This document shows positions 7,263 through 16,357 of a stretch of DNA of 64,000 nucleotides, piece after piece. This stretch comes from Dyella sedimenti (GTDB lineage: Bacteria; Pseudomonadota; Gammaproteobacteria; Xanthomonadales; Rhodanobacteraceae): NCBI RefSeq assembly GCF_022760995.1, contig NZ_JAKWJO010000003.1, positions 467,527-531,526 of the forward strand, given 5' to 3'. The first letter of the stretch is position 1. Each line of letters begins with the position of its first letter. The notes beneath the pieces were generated by a model that did not search any database, had not been told where the DNA came from, and worked only from the letters and a program-made list of their open reading frames with translations. The translations under genes and the position numbers were made by a program.

Positions 7263-8447
7263 TCATCGTAGTGCCCGGAGCAAGGGCTCCAGCACGCGTT
7301 CCACGCTGGCCAGGTCATGGGCCGGCGCATGCAGGTCGAGGTATGGCATGGCGGCGGCGATGCCGCGGGCAAGCGGCCGGTAGTCGTCGCGGCCCGCCAG
7401 CGGATTCAGCCATAGGATCCGCCGGACGCGCCGGCGCAGGCTCCGCAGCGTGACGGCCAGCAGTTCGGTATCGCCGGTGTCGTAGCCGTCGCTGACCACG
7501 ATGAGCCCGGTGCGGCGGTGGAGCAGCGCGGCGTGTCCGCGCTCGAACTGATGCAGGCACTCGCCGATGCGCGTACCGCCGGCCCAGCCCGCCGAGAGCA
7601 ATTGCAGCCGTTCCTGCGCACGCCGCGGATCAGGGTCGCGCAAGGCATCGCCCACCAGGCTCAGGTGGGTATGCCAGAGGAAGACATGGGTATCCCAGTG
7701 CGCGCCCTGCAGCGCACGTGCCAGCCGCAGGAAGAAGAAGCTGTAGAGGTTCATCGAGCGGCTCACGTCCAGCAGCAACACCAGCCTCGGCCGTTGACGC
7801 CGCGATGTGCGGAAGGCCAGTTCGAGCGGCTCGCCGCCATGGGCCACGCTATGCCGCGCAGTGGCGCGCAGGTCGATGCGGCGCCCTTCGCCGGATCGCT
7901 CGCGTCGCAGCGACAGCCAGCGCAGGCGTTGTGCGAGGCGGCGCATCAGGGCATCCATGGCGCGCAGGCTGTCCGGCTCGTGCAGGTGGCTGAAATCGGC
8001 GCGTTCCAGCGATGGCCGGCTGCTGGCCCCACGCTGCGCCGCGCCGCCCTCGGCATCGGCATCGGCATCGGCATCGTCGTTGGCGGCGGCCTGCGCCTGG
8101 CCTTCGCTGCGATCCGACGGGCCGCCCGCCGACGGCTTTCCCTTGGACAGCGCGCCCGCGCCGACACCCTGGCTCGCCACCAGCCGCTGCCGGTTGGGCG
8201 GCTGGAACCAGGCATCGAACAATTCGTCGAAATGCTCGCGGTCGCCGGCGCGGTGGCACAGCAGCGCCCGGGCCGACCAGCGCAACAGGCTGGGCTCCAG
8301 CAGGTCGATGCGGGACGCCGCGCCCAGCAGCAGCACCGCGTCGTCCAGCCCGACGCCGAACCCGTTGGCGCGCAGGAACGAGACGAAGCCCGTCAGGCGC
8401 ACGGTGAGCGCGTGCCCGGCCGCCGCGGTAGCCTTCGCCTTCAGCAT
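7263..8447 (-). CDS. coxE: CoxE, von Willebrand factor A domain protein
   Basis: A 394-residue VWA protein of the CoxE family. Residues 1-95 match the family's N-terminal helical part (FVSFLRANGFGVGLDDAVLLL). A low-complexity acidic linker with DADADADA follows, then the VWA domain with an intact MIDAS motif DVSRS (near 218) and SDGYDTGD. CoxE works with the MoxR-type ATPase CoxD in maturing the CO dehydrogenase active site, in the cytoplasm. The ATG at 8447 overlaps the coxD stop (ATGCTGA) and its own stop overlaps the coxF start region, so it is coupled within the operon. Confidence 0.88.
   Translation of the reverse strand: MLKAKATAAAGHALTVRLTGFVSFLRANGFGVGLDDAVLLLGAASRIDLLEPSLLRWSARALLCHRAGDREHFDELFDAWFQPPNRQRLVASQGVGAGALSKGKPSAGGPSDRSEGQAQAAANDDADADADAEGGAAQRGASSRPSLERADFSHLHEPDSLRAMDALMRRLAQRLRWLSLRRERSGEGRRIDLRATARHSVAHGGEPLELAFRTSRRQRPRLVLLLDVSRSMNLYSFFFLRLARALQGAHWDTHVFLWHTHLSLVGDALRDPDPRRAQERLQLLSAGWAGGTRIGECLHQFERGHAALLHRRTGLIVVSDGYDTGDTELLAVTLRSLRRRVRRILWLNPLAGRDDYRPLARGIAAAMPYLDLHAPAHDLASVERVLEPLLRALR
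8051..8074. repeat. Hexanucleotide repeat (CGGCAT)x4 inside coxE
   Basis: Four perfect copies of CGGCAT encode the alternating Asp-Ala linker of CoxE. Slippage would add or remove two residues without breaking the frame. Confidence 0.8.
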
Positions 8448-9328
8448 GCAGCCACCAGCCGTTGCACGGTCTCGACGCCGACCCCGGCACGGTCGGCGCG
8501 GGTCTTGAGCAGGGCCGACAGGCTGTCGAGCAGAACGTCCGGGCTAGCCTGGTCGAGCCGCTGCACCTCCAGGCGCAACAGCGCCGCCGCCCAGTCCAGC
8601 GTCTCGGCAATGCCGGGCCGGCGCTGCAGGCCCAGCTGGCGCAGCGATTGCACGAACTCCACCAGTTGCCGGGCCAGCGCGGCCGGCGCCTCGGGCATGC
8701 GCGTCTCCACGATCAGCAGTTCTTTCTCGAACGCGGGGTATTCGACGTAGTGGTACAGGCAGCGCCGGCGCAAGGCATCGGACAGCTCGCGCGTGCCGTT
8801 GCTGGTCAGCACCACCCAGGGGCGCGAACGCGCGACGATGGTGCCCAGCTCGGGAATGGACAGCTGGAAGTCCGAGAGCAGTTCTAGCAGGTAGGCCTCG
8901 AAGGCCTCGTCGGCGCGGTCGATCTCGTCGATCAGCAGCACCACCGGCTGTTCGCGCGTGATCGATTCCAGCAGCGGGCGCTTGAGCAGGTAGCGCTCGG
9001 AGAAGATGTCCTGCTCCTTGGCTGCGGCGGAGCGCTCGTCACGCTCCAGCAGGCGGATGGCCAGCAGCTGGCGCTGGTAGTTCCACTCGTACATCGCCGC
9101 GGATGCATCCAGACCCTCGTAGCACTGCAGGCGCACGCAATCGGTGCCGTGCAGGCGGGCCAGCACCTTGGCCACCTCGGTCTTGCCCACCCCGGCCTCG
9201 CCCTCCAGCAGCAACGGACGGCGCAGTTCGTTCATCAGCAGCAGGAGCGCCACCATCGGCCGCTCGGCGACATAGCCCAGCCGCAACAGCCGTTCCTGCA
9301 GGTCGATGACGTCGCGCATGCGGTCCAT
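8441..9328 (-). CDS. coxD: CoxD, MoxR-family AAA+ ATPase
   Basis: A 295-residue AAA+ protein with Walker A GEAGVGKTE, Walker B VVLLIDEIDRAD and sensor 1 VLTSNGTRELSDALRRRC, followed by a short helical lid. In Oligotropha, CoxD is the chaperone-like ATPase needed to build the Mo-Cu-S centre after CoxLMS assembly. The ATG at 9328 is chosen because GAGG lies upstream and the preceding gene ends at 9345; the frame runs further upstream into coxG without meaning. Its tail overlaps the coxE start. The closest paralogues are other MoxR proteins, but pairing with CoxE and CoxL fixes the assignment. Confidence 0.9.
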   Translation of the reverse strand: MDRMRDVIDLQERLLRLGYVAERPMVALLLLMNELRRPLLLEGEAGVGKTEVAKVLARLHGTDCVRLQCYEGLDASAAMYEWNYQRQLLAIRLLERDERSAAAKEQDIFSERYLLKRPLLESITREQPVVLLIDEIDRADEAFEAYLLELLSDFQLSIPELGTIVARSRPWVVLTSNGTRELSDALRRRCLYHYVEYPAFEKELLIVETRMPEAPAALARQLVEFVQSLRQLGLQRRPGIAETLDWAAALLRLEVQRLDQASPDVLLDSLSALLKTRADRAGVGVETVQRLVAAC

Positions 9329-9344
9329 GGCCAGCCTCGCCGGA

Positions 9345-9947
9345 TCACGCCGAGCCGCGGCGGCCGAACAGGTGGCGGAACCAGTCGCGCACCACCGCCC
9401 AGAACAAGGCGAACGCATTCAGCTCGCGACCCTTGGCCGGCGGTGGCGCAGGTTTTTCGCCAGCCTCCTGCGCGGGCGCGGCGGGGGCTTGCCTGGCCAC
9501 CTCCGCCGCGAAGTTCCTGGCGAACTGCTGCAGGATCTGCTCGGTGACGCTGCCCATCATGCGTCCGCCAAAGGTGGCGGCCTTGCCGCTGACGGAGACG
9601 TCGCTCTTGCCCACCAGCTGGCAACTGGCGGGCGAGTCGCCGGATTGCACGCTGGCCAGCAGGTCCATCGAGGCGCCCGAGGTGCCGGTGGCGTCGGCAC
9701 CCTTGCCCACCAGGTGCAGGGTGCGCGTGGCCGCGTCGATCCCGGCCACTTCGATATCGCCCTTGAACACCAGGCTGGCCGGGCCGAGCTTGACCGAGAC
9801 CGTGCCCTTGTAATGGCTGTCGTCCACCCGCTCGGTGATCGTCGCGCCCGGCATGCAGCCGGCCACGTCCTCGACGTTCTGCAGCAAGGCCCAGGCCGCC
9901 TCGCTGCTGCCTGGCATGGGAAAGGTCTTTTCCACCGAGAATTTCAT
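9345..9947 (-). CDS. coxG: CoxG, SRPBCC-domain membrane-association factor
   Basis: A 200-residue protein. Residues 1-145 form the SRPBCC/CoxG domain, with ENVEDVAGCMPGA-like and GTVSVKLGP motifs. A Pro/Ala-rich spacer (about 150-172) follows, then a C-terminal amphipathic tail (FALFWAVVRDWFRHLFGRR) that could contact the membrane. CoxG is known to recruit CO dehydrogenase to the cytoplasmic membrane for electron transfer to the respiratory chain. The ATG at 9947 comes directly after the coxL stop (3-base gap), with only a weak GGCGG ribosome site, suggesting translational coupling. Confidence 0.88.
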   Translation of the reverse strand: MKFSVEKTFPMPGSSEAAWALLQNVEDVAGCMPGATITERVDDSHYKGTVSVKLGPASLVFKGDIEVAGIDAATRTLHLVGKGADATGTSGASMDLLASVQSGDSPASCQLVGKSDVSVSGKAATFGGRMMGSVTEQILQQFARNFAAEVARQAPAAPAQEAGEKPAPPPAKGRELNAFALFWAVVRDWFRHLFGRRGSA

Positions 9948-9950
9948 GGG

Positions 9951-12359
9951 TCACCGCCGGTCCAGTCCAAGTGCGTGCGATTGCCGCCAGATGCGATAGG
10001 CGTTGTGCGGCATGTCCATATGGGTGACGCCCAGGTGCGCGAAGGCGTCCGTCACCGCCGAGGAGAAACAGGGGATCGAGCCCACGTGCGGCGACTCGGC
10101 CACGCCCTTGGCACCGATGGGATGGTGCGGGCTGGGCGTCACCGTGTAGTCGGTCTCCCATACCGGGGTTTCCACCGCGGTGGGCACGAAGTAGTCGAGC
10201 AAGGTGCCGCCCAGCACGTTGCCCTGCTCGTCGTAGGGCAACTGCTGGCCCATCGCCACGGCGAAGCCCTCGGTAAGGCCGCCGTGGATCTGGCCCTCGA
10301 TAATCATCGGGTTGATGCGCGTGCCGCAGTCGTCCAGCGCATAGAAGCGCCGCACCTTCGTCTCGCCGGTGTAGCGGTTGATGTCGAGCACGCACAGGTA
10401 GGCGCCGAACGGGAAAGTGAAGTTCGGCGGGTCGTAGTAGTCCACCGCCTCCAGCCCCATCTCCAGGCCGGACGGCACGTTGTTGTAGGCCGCCCAGGCG
10501 ATCTCCTTCATGGTCTTGGCCTGCCCCGGCGCGCCCTTGACCACGAAGCGGTCGAGGTCGAACTCCAGGTCGTCCGGGCTCACTTCCAGCAGGTGCGCGG
10601 CGATCAGGCGCGCCTTCTCGCGGATCTTGCGCGCGCAGCGCGCGGTCGCCGCGCCGCCGACCGGGGTAGAGCGCGAGCCATAGGTACCCAGGCCGTACGG
10701 CGCGGTGGCCGTATCGCCCTCCTCCACCTGGATCACCGAGGCGGGAATGCCGGCCTCGCTCGCGATGATCTGCGCGTAGGTGGTCTGGTGGCCCTGGCCC
10801 TGCGTGATGGTGCCCATGCGGGCGATCGCCGAACCGTCCGGATGCACGCGGATCTCGCAGGAATCGAACATACCCACGCCGAGGATGTCGCACATCTTCG
10901 ACGGCCCGGCGCCCACGATCTCGGTGAAGGTGGTCACGCCGATGCCCATCAGCCACTCCGCCCCGGGGTCGGCGCGCCGCGCGGCCTGCTCGGCGCGCAG
11001 CCCGGCGTAGTCCACTGCGTCCATCACCTTGCGCAGCGCCGTCTCGTAGTTGCCCGAGTCGTATTCCAGTCCGAGCGGGGTCTGGTACGGGAACTGTTCC
11101 TTGCGGATGAAATTGCGCAGGCGGATCTCGGCCTTGTCCATGCCCAGCTTCTGGGCCAGCACGTCGATCATCCGCTCGATCAGGTACACCGCCTCGGTGA
11201 CGCGGAACGAGCAGCGATAGGCCACGCCGCCGGGAAACTTGTTGGTATACACGCCATCGACCGAGACAAAGGCATTCGGTATCGCATACGAGCCGGTGCA
11301 GACATGGAACATGCCTGCCGGCCACTTGCTCGGGTCGGCGCAGGCGTCGAAGGCGCCGTGGTCGGCGACCACTTTCACGCGCAGCGCCTTGATCACGCCA
11401 TCCCTGGTGGCAGCCAGCTCGCCGGTCATCCAGTAGTCGCGGGCGAAGGCGGTGGTGGTGAGGTTCTCGCTGCGCGACTCGATCCACTTCACCGGGCGGC
11501 CCAGCACGATCGATGAGGCGATCGCGCAGACATAGCCCGGATACACGCCCACCTTGTTGCCGAAGCCGCCGCCGATGTCCGGCGAGATGATGCGGATCTT
11601 CGATTCGGGCACGCTCGACAGCAGCCCCACCACGGTACGCACCACATGCGGCGCCTGCGAGGTGATGTAGACGGTGAGGTCGCCCTTGACCTTGTCGAAC
11701 GAGGCCACGCAGCCGCAGGTTTCCAGCGGGCACGGATGCACGCGCGGGTACAGCATGTCCTGCGTGACAGTGACCTCGGCCTGCTCGAAGGCGCGAGCGG
11801 TCTTGTCCTTGTCGCCCACTTCCCAGGTGAAGATGTGGTTGTGGTGGCGGCGCGCGCCATGGGCGCCGTCGGTCTTGCCGGCCAGGTCCTCGCGCACCAC
11901 CGGGGCATCGGGCTCCAGCGCCTTCCTCGGGTCGACGACCGCCGGCAGTTCCTCGTATTCCACCTCGACCAGGTCCGCGCCGTCGGCCGCGATGTAGCGG
12001 TTCTCGGCGATCACGAAGGCCACTTCCTGGTTCTGGAAGGAGACCCTGCCATCGGCCAGCACGGCCTGCACGTCGCCGGCCAGGGTCGGCATCCAGTGCA
12101 GCTTGAAGGGCTTCAGTTCCTCCGCCGTGATCACCGCGATCACGCCGGGCAAGGCCAGCGCGCGGCTGGCGTCGATCTTCCTGATGCGCGCGCTCGCATA
12201 GGGGCTGCGCACCATCGCGCCGAAGCACATGCCGGGCATCTTCACGTCGTCGACGTAAGTCCCCCGCCCCTGGATGAAGCGCGGATCCTCGCGGCGCTTG
12301 CGCGCGCAGCCGATGCCTTCGAGCTGGGTGAGGCGTTCCAGGTTCGGTTCGAGACCCAT
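9951..12359 (-). CDS. coxL: Aerobic carbon monoxide dehydrogenase large subunit, form I
   Basis: An 802-residue molybdenum subunit of the xanthine oxidase family (Oligotropha CoxL is 809). The decisive motif is AYRCSFR with Cys 383, the form I signature whose cysteine holds copper through the bridging sulfide of the Mo-S-Cu centre. Other marks are [20 protein letters not shown] at the N-terminus, [14 protein letters not shown] in the Mo domain, [12 protein letters not shown], and GAKGVAES with the catalytic Glu 755. It catalyses CO + H2O to CO2 with two electrons for quinones. The ATG at 12359 follows GAGGA. It has no signal peptide, as expected for a cytoplasmic enzyme. Operon order is M-S-L-G-D-E-F-mocA. 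Confidence 0.95.
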   Translation of the reverse strand: MGLEPNLERLTQLEGIGCARKRREDPRFIQGRGTYVDDVKMPGMCFGAMVRSPYASARIRKIDASRALALPGVIAVITAEELKPFKLHWMPTLAGDVQAVLADGRVSFQNQEVAFVIAENRYIAADGADLVEVEYEELPAVVDPRKALEPDAPVVREDLAGKTDGAHGARRHHNHIFTWEVGDKDKTARAFEQAEVTVTQDMLYPRVHPCPLETCGCVASFDKVKGDLTVYITSQAPHVVRTVVGLLSSVPESKIRIISPDIGGGFGNKVGVYPGYVCAIASSIVLGRPVKWIESRSENLTTTAFARDYWMTGELAATRDGVIKALRVKVVADHGAFDACADPSKWPAGMFHVCTGSYAIPNAFVSVDGVYTNKFPGGVAYRCSFRVTEAVYLIERMIDVLAQKLGMDKAEIRLRNFIRKEQFPYQTPLGLEYDSGNYETALRKVMDAVDYAGLRAEQAARRADPGAEWLMGIGVTTFTEIVGAGPSKMCDILGVGMFDSCEIRVHPDGSAIARMGTITQGQGHQTTYAQIIASEAGIPASVIQVEEGDTATAPYGLGTYGSRSTPVGGAATARCARKIREKARLIAAHLLEVSPDDLEFDLDRFVVKGAPGQAKTMKEIAWAAYNNVPSGLEMGLEAVDYYDPPNFTFPFGAYLCVLDINRYTGETKVRRFYALDDCGTRINPMIIEGQIHGGLTEGFAVAMGQQLPYDEQGNVLGGTLLDYFVPTAVETPVWETDYTVTPSPHHPIGAKGVAESPHVGSIPCFSSAVTDAFAHLGVTHMDMPHNAYRIWRQSHALGLDRR

Positions 12360-12378
12360 GGTGCGTGTCCTCGTCGGC

Positions 12379-12921
12379 TCAGGCCGTGACTGGCTCGCTT
12401 GGCTTGCCGGCTTCTTCCAGCAGGGGATGCGAGGTTTCCACCGCCTCGCCGCGCAGCTTGCGGGCGGCGTACTGCACCGCCTTGACGATGTTCTGGTAGC
12501 CGGTGCAACGGCACAGGTTGCCCGCCATCCAGTAGCGGACCTCCTCGTCGGTCGGGCTGGGGTTTTCCTTGAGCAGCCGGTAGGCGCGGGTGATCATGCC
12601 CGGCGTGCAGAAGCCGCACTGCAAGGCGTGTTCCTGCATGAAGCCTTCCTGCAAGGCATGCAGCTCGCCGCCCTGGGCCATGCCCTCGATGGTGATGATC
12701 TCGGCGCCTTCCGCCTGCACCGTCAGCACTGTGCAGGACTTCACCGACTTGCCGTTGAAGTCCACCGTGCACGCGCCGCAATGCGAGGTGTCGCAGCCGA
12801 TATGCGGCCCGGTATGCACGCATTGCTCGCGCAGGGCATGGATCAACAGCTCGCGCGGTTCGACCATCACATCGGTCTCGACGCCATTGAGCCTGAAACT
12901 CACCACGGTCTTCTTGGCCAT
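12379..12921 (-). CDS. coxS: Carbon monoxide dehydrogenase small (2Fe-2S) subunit
   Basis: A 180-residue iron-sulfur subunit. The plant-type ferredoxin domain carries [12 protein letters not shown] plus a later Cys (KSCTV) for cluster II; the helical domain carries CGFCTPGM and CRCTGY for cluster I near the Mo site. The N-terminus has no Tat signal, unlike the periplasmic paoA-like protein at 15701. It is slightly longer than Oligotropha CoxS (166) because of a C-terminal tail. It passes electrons from CoxL to the FAD in CoxM. Start at 12921 with GGAGA upstream; 14 bases after coxM. Confidence 0.95.
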   Translation of the reverse strand: MAKKTVVSFRLNGVETDVMVEPRELLIHALREQCVHTGPHIGCDTSHCGACTVDFNGKSVKSCTVLTVQAEGAEIITIEGMAQGGELHALQEGFMQEHALQCGFCTPGMITRAYRLLKENPSPTDEEVRYWMAGNLCRCTGYQNIVKAVQYAARKLRGEAVETSHPLLEEAGKPSEPVTA

Positions 12922-12935
12922 CGCCGTCTCCGCTG

Positions 12936-13802
12936 TCAGTGGACCCGCGACGCGGCGGTGCGCAGTGCCCGCCGCGTCATCTCGCCGGCCATGGCGGTCT
13001 TGTATTCGACGTTGCCGCGCAAGTCCTCGGCCGGCTGGCAGATCGCCATGGCCAGCCGCGCTGCCTCGCCGATCGCTGCCTCGTCAAGGCGCTTGCCGCG
13101 CAGATGGCCCTCGGCATCGCGCGCCTTCAGCGCTGTGTCGGCGACATTGGTGAGCGCGATGGATACGTCCTCCACCTGCCCGCCCTTCATGCGCAGCAGC
13201 ACCGCCGTCGCCGCGGTGGCGAAGTCGCCGGTCTTGCGCTTGAGCTTGGCGTAGCACCAGCCGCTGCCTTCGGCTGGAATGGGGATGCGTATCTCGGTAA
13301 GGATCTCGTCCGGCGCCAGCGCGGTGGTGTAGGTGCCGAGGAAAAAGCCGTCCACCGCCTTGACCGTGCGCTCGCCCTGCGGCCCGCGCAGCACGAAGGT
13401 CGCATCCAGGCAGATCATCAGCGCCGGATGATCGTTGCCGGGATCGCCATGCGAGATGTCGCCGCCGATGGTACCCATGTAGCGCACCTGCGGATCGGAG
13501 ATCAGCCGCGCGGCCTCCACCAACAGCGGGCAATGCTGTTGCAACAGTTCGGACCACACCAGCTCGTTCTCGGTGGTCATCGCGCCGATGCGGATCACCT
13601 GCCCGTCGATACCGATGCCGCGCAGCGCGTCGATCCTGCCCAGGTCGATCAGGTGCGCCGGCTCGGCGAAACGCAGCTTCATCATGGGCAGCAGGCTGTG
13701 CCCGCCGGCCAGCAGCTTGGCTTCGGCACCCAGGTCTCCGAGCAGCTTCACCGCATCGTTCAGCGAGGTCGGTGCGTGGTATTCGAACGGCCGCGGAATC
13801 AT
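12936..13802 (-). CDS. coxM: Carbon monoxide dehydrogenase medium (FAD) subunit
   Basis: With the ATG at 13802 (AGGAGG about 10 bases upstream) the protein has 288 residues, the same as Oligotropha CoxM. FAD-binding signatures are [13 protein letters not shown] near residue 32 and [16 protein letters not shown] near 110, both characteristic of CoxM rather than other FAD subunits. The C-terminal CO dehydrogenase flavoprotein domain follows. First gene of the cox operon, 174 bases downstream of the OmpW-like gene, so either a promoter in 13803-13976 or read-through from ompW drives it. RcoM is the likely regulator. Confidence 0.93.
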   Translation of the reverse strand: MIPRPFEYHAPTSLNDAVKLLGDLGAEAKLLAGGHSLLPMMKLRFAEPAHLIDLGRIDALRGIGIDGQVIRIGAMTTENELVWSELLQQHCPLLVEAARLISDPQVRYMGTIGGDISHGDPGNDHPALMICLDATFVLRGPQGERTVKAVDGFFLGTYTTALAPDEILTEIRIPIPAEGSGWCYAKLKRKTGDFATAATAVLLRMKGGQVEDVSIALTNVADTALKARDAEGHLRGKRLDEAAIGEAARLAMAICQPAEDLRGNVEYKTAMAGEMTRRALRTAASRVH

Positions 13803-13976
13803 GGACGCCTGCCTCCTGGATCGTTGCCTGGCCCGGGTCGCCACAAGCCATGCCGGTAGGAAGCGTCAGCCCTGCCGCGCAGGCAACGGCGGTTTCGCGA
13901 ACGCACGCCATCCGTGCGCCGACGACCAGGGATGGCTCGCCAGCGCAAGCCGTGATGCGATGCAGCAGGCGAAAGC

Positions 13977-14606
13977 TCAGAAGCGGTAACCGACGTAGAC
14001 GCCATACACCAGCGGATCGACGTTGACGGTGCCCAGGCGCGAGCCGTTGAGCTTGACGCGCGTATCGAGGTCGACCCAGCGCAGGTCGACGCCGGCCAGC
14101 CATCGATCGTTGATGCGGTAGTCCACGCCGGCATGCGCGGCCACGCCCCAGGAACTGCCCAGGGACAGGTGCGTGCCGGCCAGCGCGCCGGTCTCGCCGA
14201 TGTTGAAGAAGCGCGTGTAATTGACGCCGACGCCGACATACGGCGACAGCTTTTGTTCCACCAGGAAGTGATACTGCAGCGAGATCACCGGCGGCAGTTC
14301 CTTGGCGGTGGCGGCCCGCGTGCCGTTGAGCCGGATGTCGTGCTTGAACGGCCAGGCGGCCAGCGCCTCGATGCCGAGGTTGGGCGTGAGCAGGTATTCG
14401 ATGGTGCCGGTGGGGCGCACCGAATTGCCCACGTCCACCGCGAACGCGCTGTCCGCCAGGCTGCCGTTGTTGGATTTCGGATCGACGTTGTGCACGCCGA
14501 CCTTCACCACCCAGCGATAGGCGTCGGGCGGACTGTCCTGCGCCGCGGCGAGCGGGCAGCACGACGCGAGCAATGATGCGACGCACAAGTAACGTGGAAA
14601 GATCAT
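13977..14606 (-). CDS. OmpW-family outer-membrane protein
   Basis: A 209-residue small beta-barrel: signal peptide (MIFPRYLCVASLLASCCPLAAAQ), then OmpW hallmarks WVVKVGVHNVDPKSNNG, PTGTIEYLLTPNLGIE, LPPVISLQYHF and a terminal YVGYRF with C-terminal Phe. OmpW forms an eight-stranded barrel with a hydrophobic lateral channel for small hydrophobic compounds. The ATG at 14606 follows GGGAGAT; the frame's earlier ATG lacks support. It is placed between rcoM and coxM on the cox strand and might be the first gene of the CO regulon. Role in CO metabolism is inference from position only. Confidence 0.82.
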   Translation of the reverse strand: MIFPRYLCVASLLASCCPLAAAQDSPPDAYRWVVKVGVHNVDPKSNNGSLADSAFAVDVGNSVRPTGTIEYLLTPNLGIEALAAWPFKHDIRLNGTRAATAKELPPVISLQYHFLVEQKLSPYVGVGVNYTRFFNIGETGALAGTHLSLGSSWGVAAHAGVDYRINDRWLAGVDLRWVDLDTRVKLNGSRLGTVNVDPLVYGVYVGYRF

Positions 14607-14759
14607 GAGTAAGATCTCCCTGGCACGAAGCCGGCGTTTCCCAGGCGAATGCCTGGAAGCCATGGACGGCGATGCGGGCGGAACCCTGCGCGCAAGTGTC
14701 CTTGAGATTCAATGCCGTCTTCGTCAATGGAGTCCTTGAAGCGCGATTGGAAGAAATCC

Positions 14760-15581
14760 ATGCGTCAACGGAAGCCGGCGCGTGGTTCGTCAACCCAGGC
14801 GGACTCAATGGACAACGAAACCCTCCAGCATCGCTTGCAGCGCCTCGACCTCGGCATGGTCTGGGTGGACAGGCAGAACCGCGTGATCGGCTTCAACGAC
14901 GTCGCCTGGCAACTGCTGGCCCCGGCCGGCGAGCAGACCCTGGGCGTATCGCGCGAGGAGCTGATCGGTATCGACCTGCTTCGTCTGCACCCCGCCAAGA
15001 GCCGCGAGAAGATCGCCCTGCTGCTGGGCGGCGGCGAGCCTTCCGGCGTGGACCGCTGTCCCGTGCGCTCGCCGCCGCCGGTGACCATGATGATCAACAT
15101 CCCCGACCGCGTGCTGCTGCTGAAGGTGTCGAAGATGTTCAACGCCGAGGGCGTGGTGGGAGCCTGCATGGTCTATTACGACCTCACCGAGATCACCACC
15201 ACCCCGCACGACGACGACACGCCATCGCCCCTGCCGCGCCCACCGCGCCGGCTGAACAAGATCCCGGTCTATCGCGCCAACCGGCTGGTGCTGATCGAGG
15301 TGGACGATACGCTGCGCCTGGAATCGAACGACCACTACACCTGGATCGTCACCGCCACCGACCGCTATCTCAGCAACCTGTCGCTGAGCGACCTTGAGGA
15401 ACGGCTCGACCCGGCCCGCTTCTTCCGCTGTCATCGCAGCCACATCGTCAACCTCCATCATGTGCATGAGATAGAGCGCGACGGCGAGCTGATGTATATC
15501 GTGTACGACCGGCCGGAACTGGCCCGGGTGCCGGTCAGCCGCTCGCATGCGCGCGAACTGCGGGAAATGGTGGGACTGTAG
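14760..15581 (+). CDS. rcoM: CO-sensing PAS-heme/LytTR transcriptional regulator RcoM
   Basis: A 273-residue regulator. The N-terminal PAS domain (about 24-150) has the RcoM signature GIVWVD-like start (GMVWVDRQNRV), LHPAKSR, then CPVRSPPPVTMMINIPDR. In Burkholderia RcoM-2 the heme ligands are His74, Cys94 and Met104; the aligned residues here are His77, Cys100 and Met110, with the Cys-Met spacing of 10 conserved. A Pro-rich linker leads to a C-terminal LytTR DNA-binding domain (about 175-273; YRANRLVLIEVDDTLRLES, FFRCHRSHIVNL). CO replaces the Met ligand and activates DNA binding. Start at 14760 is chosen for GGAAG upstream and for matching the known N-terminal length; 14808 is the alternative. 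Divergent from the ompW-cox unit. Confidence 0.92.
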   Translation: MRQRKPARGSSTQADSMDNETLQHRLQRLDLGMVWVDRQNRVIGFNDVAWQLLAPAGEQTLGVSREELIGIDLLRLHPAKSREKIALLLGGGEPSGVDRCPVRSPPPVTMMINIPDRVLLLKVSKMFNAEGVVGACMVYYDLTEITTTPHDDDTPSPLPRPPRRLNKIPVYRANRLVLIEVDDTLRLESNDHYTWIVTATDRYLSNLSLSDLEERLDPARFFRCHRSHIVNLHHVHEIERDGELMYIVYDRPELARVPVSRSHARELREMVGL

Positions 15582-15588
15582 GCGACCG

Positions 15589-15614
15589 CCCCGTGCCACA
15601 TGCAGTGCACGGGG
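15589..15614 (+). terminator. Hairpin after rcoM
   Basis: Perfect 8-bp stem CCCCGTGC/GCACGGGG with a 10-base loop, starting 8 bases after the rcoM stop. No T-tract follows, so it could end, attenuate or stabilise the transcript before the paoA-like gene. Confidence 0.45.
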
Positions 15615-15700
15615 CAATCACACATTGCTTATCGATGCCGTGACATCCTCCGGCCTTGCCGCGATGCCATGCGAAACAGCCAGCTCCGGGAGAGCCAGCC

Positions 15701-16357
15701 ATGTCCGACAAGCGCTCCGTAGAACATCCCACGCCCGCCCAGGACCAACCCTTGCGGCCGGGCCGACGCAGTTTCCTGCAGATCGTCGGCGTCACCGGCG
15801 CGGCCTCGGGCCTGGGGCTGCCGCTCGGGGTACAGGCCGCGGCGGCGGTGGCGGCCGTCCAGACGGCCAACGGCAAGCCGGATGACCGTATCACGGTGAC
15901 GCTGAAAGTGAACGGCCAGCCGCAGACCCTGCGGGTCGATCCCCGCACCACGCTGCTGGACGCGCTGCGCGAGCACCTGTACCTCACCGGCACCAAGAAA
16001 GGCTGCGACCATGGCCAGTGCGGCGCCTGCACCGTGCACGTCAACGGCCGCCGCGTGAATTCGTGCCTGAGCCTGCTGGCCATGCACGAGGGCGACGAAG
16101 TGACCACGCTCGAAGGCTTGGGCCAGCCGGGACACCTGCACCCGATGCAGCAGGCCTTCGTGGACCATGACGGCTACCAGTGCGGCTATTGCACCTCGGG
16201 CCAGATCATGTCCGCGGTCGCCATGCTGAAGGAGCCCTGGGGCCCCGCCGACGCCGACATCAAGGAAGCCATGAGCGGCAATATCTGCCGCTGTGGCGCC
16301 TATCCCAACATTCTTGCCGCCATCAAGCAGGTGCGCGGCGCCAAGGGAGATGCGTGA
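15701..16357 (+). CDS. paoA: Periplasmic aldehyde oxidoreductase-type 2Fe-2S subunit (PaoA-like)
   Basis: A 218-residue iron-sulfur subunit with a Tat signal: RRSFLQIVGVTG near residue 22, then an Ala-rich hydrophobic stretch. The ferredoxin domain has GCDHGQCGACTVHVNG, the helical domain CGYCTSGQ and ICRCGAY. This combination matches E. coli PaoA (YagT), part of a periplasmic molybdenum aldehyde oxidoreductase exported as a folded complex. The ATG at 15701 follows GGGAGAG. It overlaps paoB by ATGA. Substrate is not predictable; PaoABC enzymes favour aromatic aldehydes. Confidence 0.88.
   Translation: MSDKRSVEHPTPAQDQPLRPGRRSFLQIVGVTGAASGLGLPLGVQAAAAVAAVQTANGKPDDRITVTLKVNGQPQTLRVDPRTTLLDALREHLYLTGTKKGCDHGQCGACTVHVNGRRVNSCLSLLAMHEGDEVTTLEGLGQPGHLHPMQQAFVDHDGYQCGYCTSGQIMSAVAMLKEPWGPADADIKEAMSGNICRCGAYPNILAAIKQVRGAKGDA

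Noticed and set aside
8041..8080. CRISPR-like or satellite repeat
   Set aside because: It is a simple hexamer tract inside coxE with no spacers.
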